DNA of 6,485 nt from [Eubacterium] saphenum. GTDB taxonomy: Bacteria > Bacillota > Clostridia > Oscillospirales > Ruminococcaceae. Both the position numbers and the translations under genes were made by a program. Below are positions 1 to 6,451 of this stretch, piece after piece. Where the stretch lies: assembly GCA_004555855.1 (NCBI GenBank), contig SFJQ01000088.1:1-6485 (forward strand), given 5' to 3'. The number at the start of each line of letters is the position of its first letter. Positions within the stretch are counted from its first letter, which is position 1. Under the pieces are notes generated by a model. That model was not told the origin of the DNA. It was given only the letters and a program-made list of their open reading frames with translations, and did not search any database.

Positions 1-1
1 T

Positions 2-1855
2 TGCAAAAGTGATTTGGAGGAGCGTGGGATAGAGCAGCTTGACTTTATCTGCGTGACTGGCGACGCTTATATCGACCACCCGACGTTCGGAATTGCGATA
101 ATTTCGCGAATGATTGAAGCGGCGGGCTTTTCTGTTGGTATAATTTCCCAGCCGCTCTGCGACAAGGATTTTATGGCTCTCGGACAGCCCAAGCACTGCT
201 TTATGGTAACGGGAGGAAATATCGACAGTATGGTGTCAAACTACACCGTTGCTCTGAAAAAGCGCAACGATGACGCTTATTCACCCGGCGGAAAAGGCGG
301 AAAGCGCCCCGACCGCGCGGTTATCACATATTGCCGTGCGCTGAAGCGGCTGTTTCCCGATACCGAAATCGAAATCGGCGGTCTTGAAGCGTCGCTGCGG
401 CGTTTCGCGCACTACGATTACTGGAGCGACAGCGTTATGCCGTCAATTTTGGTTGACAGCGGCGCGGATTATCTGATGTACGGAATGGGCGAGGTCACGC
501 TCTCGGAGATGCTCAACCGCTTCAAACAGGGGCAGAAGCTCGCGGATATGCACGATTTGCGCGGAATTTGTTACCTCACGAAGCCCGAAAACACGCCGCT
601 CGGCGCGGTTCAGTGCGATAGTTACGAGATTGTCCGCGAAAACAAAAAAGCCTACGCGAAATCCTGCCGAAAGCAGTACGACGAGCAGGACGAGGTTTAC
701 GGAAGAACCATTGTCCAGCGCCACGGTAATATGATGCTTGTGCAGAACCCGCCGCAGCGCTCGGTAACGCAGAAGGAGTTCGATTACGCGTATGAGCTGC
801 CGTATATGCGGACGTATCACCCGATGTACGAGAAGGACGGCGGCGTGCCCGCGATACAGGAAGTCGAGTTTTCGATAACCCACAACCGCGGCTGCTTCGG
901 ATTTTGCAATTTCTGTTCAATCGCGCTTCATCAGGGACGCAAAATCCAGACGAGAAGCGAGGATTCCGTGTACAACGAGGCTGTGATGCTCTCGGAAAAG
1001 CCGAATTTCAAGGGATATATACACGACGTCGGCGGACCAACAGCGAATTTCCGTCACCCGTCCTGCGATAAACAGGAGGAACACGGCTTGTGCAAGGGCA
1101 GAAAGTGCCTTGCGCCCACGCCATGCAAGAACATCAACGCCGACCATTCCGATTATATCGCGCTTTTGCGGAGGCTGCGCGCGATAAAGGGCGTGAAGAA
1201 GGTGTTCATTCGTTCGGGGATACGCTTTGATTATATGCTGCTCGAGAAGAACAACAAATTTCTTGACGAGCTTGTTGAATTTCACGTCAGCGGACAGCTC
1301 AAGGTCGCTCCGGAACACGCTTCAAACCGCGTTCTCGATTATATGGGAAAGCCGCATATCGAGGTTTACGAGGAGTTTGAGAAACGGTTTTACGCGTCAA
1401 CAAAAAAATGCGGAAAAGAGCAGTATCTTGTGCCGTATCTGATGTCATCGCACCCCGGCTGCACGCTTGACGACGCGATTGAACTTGCGCTTTTCGAAAA
1501 AAAGCACAACATTCGTCCCGAGCAGGTGCAGGACTTTTACCCAACCCCCGGCACGATTTCCACGGCAATGTTTTACACGGGGCTTGACCCGTACACGCTC
1601 GAGCCGGTTTTTGTTCCGAGAACAACCGAGCAAAAGGCTATGCAGCGCGCCCTTTTGCAGTATTTTATGCCGAAAAACCGCGCGCTTGTCGAGAAAGCGC
1701 TGACGATAGCAAAACGCCGTGATTTAATCGGCTTTGGGAAGGATTGCCTGATTGCGCCGTCCAAGACTGCCGAAAAGGCCGCAAAACCCGAAAGGAATAG
1801 AAATGGCGAAAACAAGAAAAGCAAGAATTTACCGAAAAAGGAAAAGCGGCGCTAA
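2..1855 (+). CDS. ygiQ: YgiQ-family radical SAM protein (UPF0313), 5' partial
   Basis: Predicted radical SAM enzyme of the YgiQ family; its reaction and substrate are not established. Numbering from the TTG at position 14, the N-terminal family block has VTGDAY and DHPTFG (about 14-26), SPGGKGGKRPDR (90-101) and EASLRRFAHYDYWSD (125-139). The radical SAM core carries C-x3-C-x2-C at C294, C298 and C301, the three ligands for a [4Fe-4S] cluster that cleaves S-adenosylmethionine. APEHAS, FYPTPGT and a C-terminal DLIGFGKDCLI block follow, matching the DUF3362-type end. Residues 581-613 are a Lys/Arg-rich tail. The frame is open to the window edge and reads CKSDLEERGIEQLDF, matching homologues that start about 10-40 residues earlier. 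The true start therefore lies upstream, and the TTG at 14 is probably internal. The stop is TAA. The last 53 bases overlap the next gene. Family assignment is secure; function is unknown. Confidence 0.95.
   Translation, partial: CKSDLEERGIEQLDFICVTGDAYIDHPTFGIAIISRMIEAAGFSVGIISQPLCDKDFMALGQPKHCFMVTGGNIDSMVSNYTVALKKRNDDAYSPGGKGGKRPDRAVITYCRALKRLFPDTEIEIGGLEASLRRFAHYDYWSDSVMPSILVDSGADYLMYGMGEVTLSEMLNRFKQGQKLADMHDLRGICYLTKPENTPLGAVQCDSYEIVRENKKAYAKSCRKQYDEQDEVYGRTIVQRHGNMMLVQNPPQRSVTQKEFDYAYELPYMRTYHPMYEKDGGVPAIQEVEFSITHNRGCFGFCNFCSIALHQGRKIQTRSEDSVYNEAVMLSEKPNFKGYIHDVGGPTANFRHPSCDKQEEHGLCKGRKCLAPTPCKNINADHSDYIALLRRLRAIKGVKKVFIRSGIRFDYMLLEKNNKFLDELVEFHVSGQLKVAPEHASNRVLDYMGKPHIEVYEEFEKRFYASTKKCGKEQYLVPYLMSSHPGCTLDDAIELALFEKKHNIRPEQVQDFYPTPGTISTAMFYTGLDPYTLEPVFVPRTTEQKAMQRALLQYFMPKNRALVEKALTIAKRRDLIGFGKDCLIAPSKTAEKAAKPERNRNGENKKSKNLPKKEKRR
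1793..1796 (+). promoter_or_regulatory. Shine-Dalgarno that decides the MBL gene start
   Basis: AGGA (within AAAGGA, 1791-1796) lies 6 bases before the ATG at 1803, inside the 3' end of the YgiQ gene. The longer in-frame TTG start at 1752 has no comparable site. It would also add a Pro/Arg-rich leader ahead of the basic residues and membrane segment. Confidence 0.7.
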
Positions 1856-2813
1856 GCGTGTTTTCAGCAACATTTTGTCGGCGCTTTTGCTGATAATTCT
1901 GACAGCCGCGCTGTTTATTTTCATCAACGAACGGTTTATCAAGTGGGATTTTATCCCGACCTCAGCGGATATCGTACACTTTTTCGGAGGCGGCGGGAAG
2001 CCTTATGTAAAGCCGCTTGACAGCGAAGCCGCCGTTTATTTTCTCGATGTAGGACAGGGCGACTGCGAGCTTATCCGAACGAAGGATTGCAACATTCTGA
2101 TTGACTGCGGCGAAGATGAACGTGTTGACGAGGTTGTGGGATTTATCAATTATTCCGGCGTGGAGCGGCTGGACTATGTGATTGCCACGCACCCGCACTC
2201 CGACCACATAGGCGGTATGTACAGGATTTTGGAGAGGTTTGACGTGGGAACGGTTATTCTGCCGAAGCTGCCCGAAAATCTTGTCCCCGAAACCGTTTTC
2301 TATAAGAAAATGCTTGAAGTTATCGACAGAAAGGGGATAAAAACCGAGTATGCCGAGGCGGGGAAAATGTACGAAATTGCCGAGAAAGCCTCGCTTGAAA
2401 TCATCGCGCCGCTCTATGACAACTATGAGGAGCTGAACAATTTTTCGATTGTCGCGCGGTACACTCACGGCGAGAACTCGTTTTTGTTCACGGGCGACGC
2501 CGAGAGCCTTGCCGAGCTGGATATACTCGACAACGGCTTGGATATTCGCGCGGACGTGCTGAAAATCGGTCATCACGGAAGCGCGGGCGCGAGCAGCAAG
2601 GCGTTTCTGGAGAAGGTCAAGCCGCAGATTGCCGTGATTGAGGTCGGCGAGGTGAACGATTACGGACACCCGCGCGCCGAGGTTTTCGAGCGGCTCGGGC
2701 AAGTCGGCTGCAAGGAAATCTACACAACCGCTGCCGATGGGAATATCGTCATCGTAAGCGACGGAGCTTTTCTGAAAGTCAAGACCGAAAAGCTCGAAAA
2801 TGCCGCAGCTTAG
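1803..2813 (+). CDS. Membrane-anchored ComEC/Rec2-like MBL-fold hydrolase
   Basis: A 336-residue metallo-beta-lactamase-fold protein resembling the C-terminal hydrolase domain of the competence protein ComEC, but without ComEC's multi-pass channel domain. Residues 1-19 are strongly basic (MAKTRKARIYRKRK...). One membrane segment follows at about 20-41, so by the positive-inside rule the enzyme domain should lie outside the membrane. Domain landmarks are LDVGQGD (81-87), DCGE (101-104), the metal site H-x-H-x-D-H (H130, H132, D134, H135), FTGD with D232, KIGHHGS with H257/H258, and NDYGHP (285-290). All the expected metal ligands are present, so it should be active. The substrate is unknown; nuclease or phosphodiesterase activity is a family-based inference. 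The ATG at 1803 is chosen for its AGGA site. The gene overlaps ygiQ by 53 bases in another frame, implying co-transcription. The stop is TAG. Confidence 0.88.
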   Translation: MAKTRKARIYRKRKSGAKRVFSNILSALLLIILTAALFIFINERFIKWDFIPTSADIVHFFGGGGKPYVKPLDSEAAVYFLDVGQGDCELIRTKDCNILIDCGEDERVDEVVGFINYSGVERLDYVIATHPHSDHIGGMYRILERFDVGTVILPKLPENLVPETVFYKKMLEVIDRKGIKTEYAEAGKMYEIAEKASLEIIAPLYDNYEELNNFSIVARYTHGENSFLFTGDAESLAELDILDNGLDIRADVLKIGHHGSAGASSKAFLEKVKPQIAVIEVGEVNDYGHPRAEVFERLGQVGCKEIYTTAADGNIVIVSDGAFLKVKTEKLENAAA

Positions 2814-2831
2814 TTGTCAAAATGCACAAAA
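2814..2831 (+). promoter_or_regulatory. Upstream element, copy 1 (TTGTCAAAATGCACAAAA)
   Basis: This 18-base AT-rich element starts directly after the TAG of the MBL gene and lies 43 bases before the TTGACA of the typA promoter. A near-identical copy, with one substitution and one extra A, lies at 6333-6351, 37 bases before the TTGACA of the other promoter. It may be a regulator-binding site or a UP-type element; the role is inferred only from recurrence and position. Confidence 0.4.
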
Positions 2832-2874
2832 ATTCGCCTTGATTTTGGCTGAATGCAATTAAAAACACGTTTTT

Positions 2875-2915
2875 TTGACAAGGTTCTTGAAGTGGACGGG
2901 AAAAAGTTGTATAAT
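2875..2915 (+). promoter_or_regulatory. Promoter of the typA operon (tandem -35 block)
   Basis: A housekeeping sigma-A-type promoter. TTGAAG at 2887-2892, a 17-base spacer and TATAAT at 2910-2915 give near-ideal geometry, with a start expected near 2922 and a leader of about 44 bases. A perfect TTGACA at 2875-2880 lies 12 bases upstream of the functional -35. At 29 bases from the -10 it is too far to serve it, and it has no -10 of its own. The same arrangement recurs at 6389-6430. Confidence 0.8.
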
Positions 2916-2949
2916 AATAAATTGGTTAAATACACAATTTAAATGAATG

Positions 2950-2954
2950 AAGGA
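2950..2954 (+). promoter_or_regulatory. typA: Shine-Dalgarno of typA
   Basis: AAGGA lies 11 bases before the TTG at 2966 but only 2 bases before the in-frame GTG at 2957. The spacing therefore favours the TTG, although 11 bases is at the long end. Confidence 0.5.
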
Positions 2955-2965
2955 AAGTGAACAAT

Positions 2966-4789
2966 TTGAAAAGAGAAGATTTAAGGAACATTGCGATAAT
3001 CGCGCACGTTGACCACGGAAAAACAACGCTCGTTGACGAGATGCTCAAGCAGGGCGGCGCGTTCCGTGAAAATCAGGAGGTTGCCGACCGTGTTATGGAC
3101 AGCAACGCAATCGAGCGCGAGCGCGGAATTACAATCCTTGCAAAAAACACCTCTTGTATGTACAACGGCGTGAAAATCAACATCGTCGATACCCCCGGCC
3201 ACGCGGATTTTTCGGGCGAGGTTGAGCGTATCCTCAAGATGGTGAACGGCGTTTTGCTGCTTGTGGACAGCTTTGAGGGAACGATGCCGCAGACGCGCTT
3301 TGTGCTTCAGAAGGCTCTGGAGCTGGGACACAAGATTATTGTTGTCGTGAACAAAACCGACCGTCCCGACGCGCGCAATCACGAGGTTGTGGACGAGGTT
3401 CTGGAGCTTTTGCTCGACCTTGACGCAACCGAGGAACAGCTCGACAGCCCCGTTGTTTTTTGCTCGGGCAGACTTGGCTGCTCGTCCTACAACCCCGATG
3501 AAATGGGTACTGATTTCAAGCCGCTTTTCGAGAAGATTATCGAGCATATTCCCGCGCCCGAGGGCGATGAAACGGGTGAACTTCAGGTTCTCGTTTCGTC
3601 AATCGACTACAACGATTATGTCGGAAGAATTGCCGTTGGACGCGTTGAGCGCGGCGTAATCAAGCAAAATCAGGAAGTTATGGTCTGCGATTACCACAAC
3701 AGAACCGCTCCCTTTAAGGCAAAAATCGTGTCGCTTAATCAGTTCGAGGGACTGAACAAGGTTCCCGTTGAAAGCGCGACAGTCGGAGATATTATCGCAT
3801 TTTCGGGTATCGAGGGCGTTACAATCGGTCAGACAATCACGTCCGTTTCCGCTCCCGAGGCGCTGCCGTTCGTTAAAATCAGCGAGCCTACCGTTGAAAT
3901 GACGTTTTCGGTTAACACATCGCCGTTTGCGGGACGTGAGGGAAAATTCGTCACTTCCCGTCAAATCCGCGAGCGCCTGATGCGTGAAACGCTGAAAGAC
4001 GTTTCGCTGAGAGTATCGGACAGCGATACCGCAGACGCGCTGAATGTTGCGGGGCGCGGTGAAATGCACCTGTCAATCCTCATTGAAACAATGCGCCGAG
4101 AGGGCTATGAGCTTTCGGTAAGCACGCCGCGCGTTCTTTATAAGGAAATAGACGGCGTGAAATGCGAGCCTGTCGAGCGTCTTGTAATCGACGTTCCCGA
4201 AACGGCAGTGGGTTCGGTTATGGAGAAAATGGGACAGCGCAAGGGCGAGCTTGTTGAAATGCACCCTGTCGGAAACCGCACCAGAATGGAATATCTTATC
4301 CCGTCGCGCGGACTTTTCGGCTATCGAAGCGAGTTTTTGACCGATACCAAGGGTGAGGGCGTTATGAACTCTGTTTTCGACAGCTACAAGCCGTATTACG
4401 GAGAAATTCCGAGAAGAACGGTAGGTTCGCTTGTCGCGTGGGAAACCGGCACTTCGATTACCTACGGTCTGTTCAACGCTCAGGAGCGCGGAACGCTGTT
4501 TATCGGAGCGGGCGTTCCCGTTTACGAGGGAATGATTGTCGGCGTATCACCGAAAGCGGGCGATATCGTAGTAAACGTCTGCAAGAAAAAGCACCTCACA
4601 AACACGCGCGCTTCGGGTTCGGACGACGCTCTGCGGCTTATTCCGTGCAAGCAGATGAGCCTTGAGGAGAGCCTTGAGTTTATTCAGGACGACGAGCTTG
4701 TCGAGGTTACTCCGAAAAATATCCGTATCAGAAAGACAATTCTTGAGCGCGACCTGCGCCTGAAAGCAGAGGCAAAGCTGAAAAAGTAA
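2966..4789 (+). CDS. typA: Ribosome-associated GTPase TypA/BipA
   Basis: A translational GTPase of the EF-G/LepA superfamily that binds the 70S ribosome and is linked to ribosome assembly and stress or cold adaptation. In 607-residue numbering, the G domain has G1 AHVDHGKT (13-20), G2 RGIT (53-56), G3 DTPGH (75-79), G4 NKTD (129-132) and a G5-like CSG (166-168). Elongation-factor beta-barrel and EF-G-like domains follow. The BipA-specific C-terminal domain has TNTRASGSDD (545-554) and DELVEVTP (576-583). Length is typical for the family (about 600-615) and all motifs are intact. The start is either TTG at 2966, giving the family-like MKREDLRNIAI and a workable Shine-Dalgarno, or GTG at 2957, three codons longer; I prefer the TTG. 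It is the first gene of an operon with the GNAT frame (21-base gap) and the pseudouridine synthase. The stop is TAA. Confidence 0.97.
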   Translation: MKREDLRNIAIIAHVDHGKTTLVDEMLKQGGAFRENQEVADRVMDSNAIERERGITILAKNTSCMYNGVKINIVDTPGHADFSGEVERILKMVNGVLLLVDSFEGTMPQTRFVLQKALELGHKIIVVVNKTDRPDARNHEVVDEVLELLLDLDATEEQLDSPVVFCSGRLGCSSYNPDEMGTDFKPLFEKIIEHIPAPEGDETGELQVLVSSIDYNDYVGRIAVGRVERGVIKQNQEVMVCDYHNRTAPFKAKIVSLNQFEGLNKVPVESATVGDIIAFSGIEGVTIGQTITSVSAPEALPFVKISEPTVEMTFSVNTSPFAGREGKFVTSRQIRERLMRETLKDVSLRVSDSDTADALNVAGRGEMHLSILIETMRREGYELSVSTPRVLYKEIDGVKCEPVERLVIDVPETAVGSVMEKMGQRKGELVEMHPVGNRTRMEYLIPSRGLFGYRSEFLTDTKGEGVMNSVFDSYKPYYGEIPRRTVGSLVAWETGTSITYGLFNAQERGTLFIGAGVPVYEGMIVGVSPKAGDIVVNVCKKKHLTNTRASGSDDALRLIPCKQMSLEESLEFIQDDELVEVTPKNIRIRKTILERDLRLKAEAKLKK

Positions 4790-4798
4790 AAATTTTCC

Positions 4799-4802
4799 GG
4801 AG
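4799..4802 (+). promoter_or_regulatory. Shine-Dalgarno of the GNAT reading frame
   Basis: GGAG lies 8 bases before the ATG at 4811, in the short gap after typA. A well-formed ribosome site here supports 4811 as the ancestral start. It argues that the frame upstream of the in-frame TGA really belonged to the gene. Confidence 0.65.
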
Positions 4803-4810
4803 AAACGCTT

Positions 4811-5275
4811 ATGGATATTCTTATGATAAGAGAACACCCCGAGCTTGCAGAAAGAGCGGCGGAGTGGTTTCACTCAAAGTGAGGGATACCGCAGAGCGCT
4901 TATGAGGAAAGTATAAATGACTGCCTGAAACGCGAAAAAAGCGTTCCTCTGTGGTATCTGGCGATGGAAAACGGCGAGATTGTCGGCGGTCTTGGAGTTA
5001 TCGAAAACGATTTCCACGAGCGAAAAGACCTCGCGCCGAACGTCTGCGCGGTTTATACTGAAGAAGCGCATCGCTGTAAGGGAATTGCGGGGAAATTGCT
5101 GGATTTTGTCTGCAAGGATATGGAAAAATTCGGGATTGACACGCTTTACCTTTTGACCGACCACACGTCGTTTTACGAGAGATACGGCTGGGAATTTTTG
5201 TGTATGGTTCGCGAAGATGGCAAGGAAGAGGAAACTGCGAGGTGCTATGTTCACCGCGCAAATTTAAGTAAATGA
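4811..5275 (+). pseudogene. GNAT-family acetyltransferase with in-frame TGA at codon 24
   Basis: The frame encodes a GNAT N-acetyltransferase of 154 codons plus stop, broken by TGA at 4880-4882. The text around the stop reads WFHSK-stop-GIPQSAYEES, where relatives as I recall them read WFHxKWGIP. TGA thus replaces a conserved Trp codon (TGG) by one G-to-A change. Downstream the fold is intact: LWYLAMENGEIVGGLGVIE (48-65) is the central strand pair, R88-x-x-G91-x-A93 is the acetyl-CoA pyrophosphate loop, and TDHTSFYERYGWEF (116-129) is the conserved C-terminal block. The next usable start is ATG at 4964 (codon 52), which would lose the first strand and helices. The substrate is unknown. It sits between typA and the pseudouridine synthase, and its final TGA overlaps the next ATG. 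It could be a recent nonsense mutation, a sequencing or assembly error, or read-through. Identity as a GNAT is secure; whether it functions is not. Confidence 0.8.
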
Positions 5276-6240
5276 CCGAAATCACGATTGGGAAAAACGA
5301 CGCGGGACAGCGCGCCGACAGATTTTTGTCGAAAGCGTACCCGAATTTGAAGTCATCGCTTGTCTGCAAGCTGATGAGGAAAAAGCGCATAAAGCTGAAC
5401 GGAGCGCGGGTTGAGCCGAACGTTATCCTGAAAGAGGGCGACGTTTTCAGGTTTTATCTGAGCGATGAGCTGCTCTCGAAGAAGCCGCTTGAACGCGCGA
5501 ACGATTTTCGGGATATTTCCGCGGAAATAAACGTAATTTACGAGGACGAGAACATTCTGCTCTGCGACAAGCCGTGCGGACTGGTTGTTCACGAAGACAA
5601 CGAAAACTCCGCGGATACGCTGATAAACCGTATTTTGAGCTATCTTTACCGGAAAGGCGAGTTTGTGCCCGAGGACGAAAACAGCTTCACACCCGCGCTT
5701 GTGAACCGCATTGACCGCAACACAAGCGGGATTGTGATTGCTGCGAAAAACGCGGAGGCGCTGCGTATTCTCAACCAAAAGCTGCGCGACAGGGAACTGG
5801 AAAAGCTGTATCTATGCGCGGTTTTCGGCGCTCCGAAGCCGCGCGAAGCGGTAATGACTGCGTATCTGAAGAAGATTTCCGAGGAGAACCGCGTTCTCAT
5901 TTTGGACAAGCCGCAGCCCGATTTCCTGACCATCAAGACGAAATACCGCGTTCTCGAGAGCCGCGGCGAACTTTCGCTGGTTGAAGTGGATTTGCTCACG
6001 GGGAGAACTCACCAAATCCGCGCGCATTTTGCACACATCGGCTGCCCGCTGCTCGGCGACGGCAAATACGGCGACAATTCGCTTAATAAGAAGTACGGCG
6101 CGAAAACGCAGGCGCTTTGCTCGTATAAGTTGAAATTCCGCTTTACAACGGAAGCGGGCGTGCTTTCCTATTTAAATGGAAAGGAATTTTCGGTTGCAGC
6201 TCCCGAGGAACTCTGGTTTGTGAAATTGTTCAAAAAATAG
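5272..6240 (+). CDS. RluA-family 23S rRNA pseudouridine synthase
   Basis: This enzyme converts specific uridines in RNA, most likely 23S rRNA, to pseudouridine in the cytoplasm. Of its 322 residues, about 13-63 form an S4 RNA-binding domain (QRADRFLS, then RIKLNG at 39-44), as in RluC and RluD. The catalytic domain (about 88-315) has YEDENILLCDKPCGLVVH (90-107) and N-R-I-D-R at 145-149 with the presumed catalytic D148. It also has TGRTHQIRAHFAHIG (243-257) and LLGDGKYG (260-267). The usual H-R-L-D is N-R-I-D here, which I associate with a Clostridia RluC/RluD-like subgroup. The exact target uridines cannot be read from sequence, so no symbol is given. The ATG lies within ATGA, overlapping the GNAT stop by 4 bases, and no good Shine-Dalgarno is visible, which suggests translational coupling. 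The stop is TAG. Confidence 0.93.
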   Translation: MTEITIGKNDAGQRADRFLSKAYPNLKSSLVCKLMRKKRIKLNGARVEPNVILKEGDVFRFYLSDELLSKKPLERANDFRDISAEINVIYEDENILLCDKPCGLVVHEDNENSADTLINRILSYLYRKGEFVPEDENSFTPALVNRIDRNTSGIVIAAKNAEALRILNQKLRDRELEKLYLCAVFGAPKPREAVMTAYLKKISEENRVLILDKPQPDFLTIKTKYRVLESRGELSLVEVDLLTGRTHQIRAHFAHIGCPLLGDGKYGDNSLNKKYGAKTQALCSYKLKFRFTTEAGVLSYLNGKEFSVAAPEELWFVKLFKK

Positions 6241-6302
6241 CTTTTGACATTGGTTTATCGATATATTAAGTACAAAATGTTGTGTTTAAATTTATTGATT
6301 TT

Positions 6303-6323
6303 CCATATATAATGGGCTTTTTT
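6303..6323 (+). terminator. Weak intrinsic terminator candidate after the operon
   Basis: CCAT (6303-6306) pairs with ATGG (6312-6315) around an ATATA loop, then GC and six T (6318-6323). The stem is only 4 bp and AT-rich, well below a typical terminator. It is listed because it is the only hairpin-plus-T-run between the pseudouridine synthase stop and the next promoter. The same bases contain TATAAT (6308-6313), 17 bases after TTTAAA (6285-6290), so a weak promoter is an alternative reading. Confidence 0.3.
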
Positions 6324-6332
6324 AGCACTACT

Positions 6333-6351
6333 TTGTGAAAAATGCACAAAA
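6333..6351 (+). promoter_or_regulatory. Upstream element, copy 2 (TTGTGAAAAATGCACAAAA)
   Basis: This is the second copy of the element at 2814-2831, here 37 bases before the TTGACA of the next promoter. In this copy TTTGTG (6332-6337) and CACAAA (6345-6350) form a perfect 6-base inverted repeat around a 7-base centre. That would suit a dimeric regulator; the other copy keeps only part of this symmetry. Confidence 0.4.
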
Positions 6352-6377
6352 TCAACGTGAGAAAATTTACATAAATC

Positions 6378-6417
6378 TCCGCGAAAAATTGACAAAGTAT
6401 CTTGATAAAAGCGCGGA
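6378..6417 (+). promoter_or_regulatory. Inverted repeat TCCGCG/CGCGGA flanking the -35 block
   Basis: TCCGCG (6378-6383) and its exact reverse complement CGCGGA (6412-6417) are separated by 28 bases that contain the whole tandem -35 block. The GC-rich arms stand out in an AT-rich region, and their centres are 34 bases apart, about three helical turns. A two-site operator is possible. The typA promoter has no equivalent, so the role is uncertain. Confidence 0.3.
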
Positions 6418-6430
6418 AATTTTGTATAAT
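6389..6430 (+). promoter_or_regulatory. Promoter for a gene beyond the right edge
   Basis: TTGATA (6402-6407), a 17-base spacer and TATAAT (6425-6430) make a strong sigma-A-type promoter with a start expected near 6437. As at typA, a perfect TTGACA (6389-6394) lies 13 bases upstream of the functional -35 and has no -10 of its own. It reads rightwards, so the next gene should be on the + strand outside the window. Confidence 0.75.
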
Positions 6431-6451
6431 AGAATATGGTATTAGATATCA

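Noticed and set aside
14..16. TTG as the true start of the YgiQ gene
   Set aside because: The frame stays open to position 2, and the residues before the TTG fit the family's conserved N-terminal region, so the gene simply runs off the window.
1752..1802. Longer MBL protein starting at TTG 1752
   Set aside because: There is no good ribosome site, and the extra 17 residues precede a natural basic N-terminus. The ATG at 1803 has AGGA 6 bases upstream.
1962..2702. Long minus-strand open frame of 246 codons opposite the MBL gene, and similar minus-strand frames at 443-883, 2981-3547 and 5353-5778
   Set aside because: They lie opposite clearly identified conserved genes, encode no recognisable domain, and arise from the GC-rich codon bias of the real genes.
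2832..2876. Intrinsic terminator after the MBL gene (ATTCGCC/GGC-T-GAAT hairpin, or AAAAA-CACG-TTTTT)
   Set aside because: The first hairpin has a bulge and its T-run is about 15 bases away. The second stem is only A-T pairs. Neither is convincing, so read-through into typA is possible.
4880..4882. Genome-wide UGA=Trp code, or selenocysteine insertion
   Set aside because: Other genes use TGG for Trp, and the GNAT frame itself ends in TGA directly at the next start. The site matches a Trp rather than a Cys position, and no clear SECIS-like hairpin follows.
6244..6270. Promoter beginning with TTGACA at 6244-6249
   Set aside because: The best -10-like sequences lie at 12-14 base spacing, and at 17 bases only TAAGTA is found, which is too weak to call.
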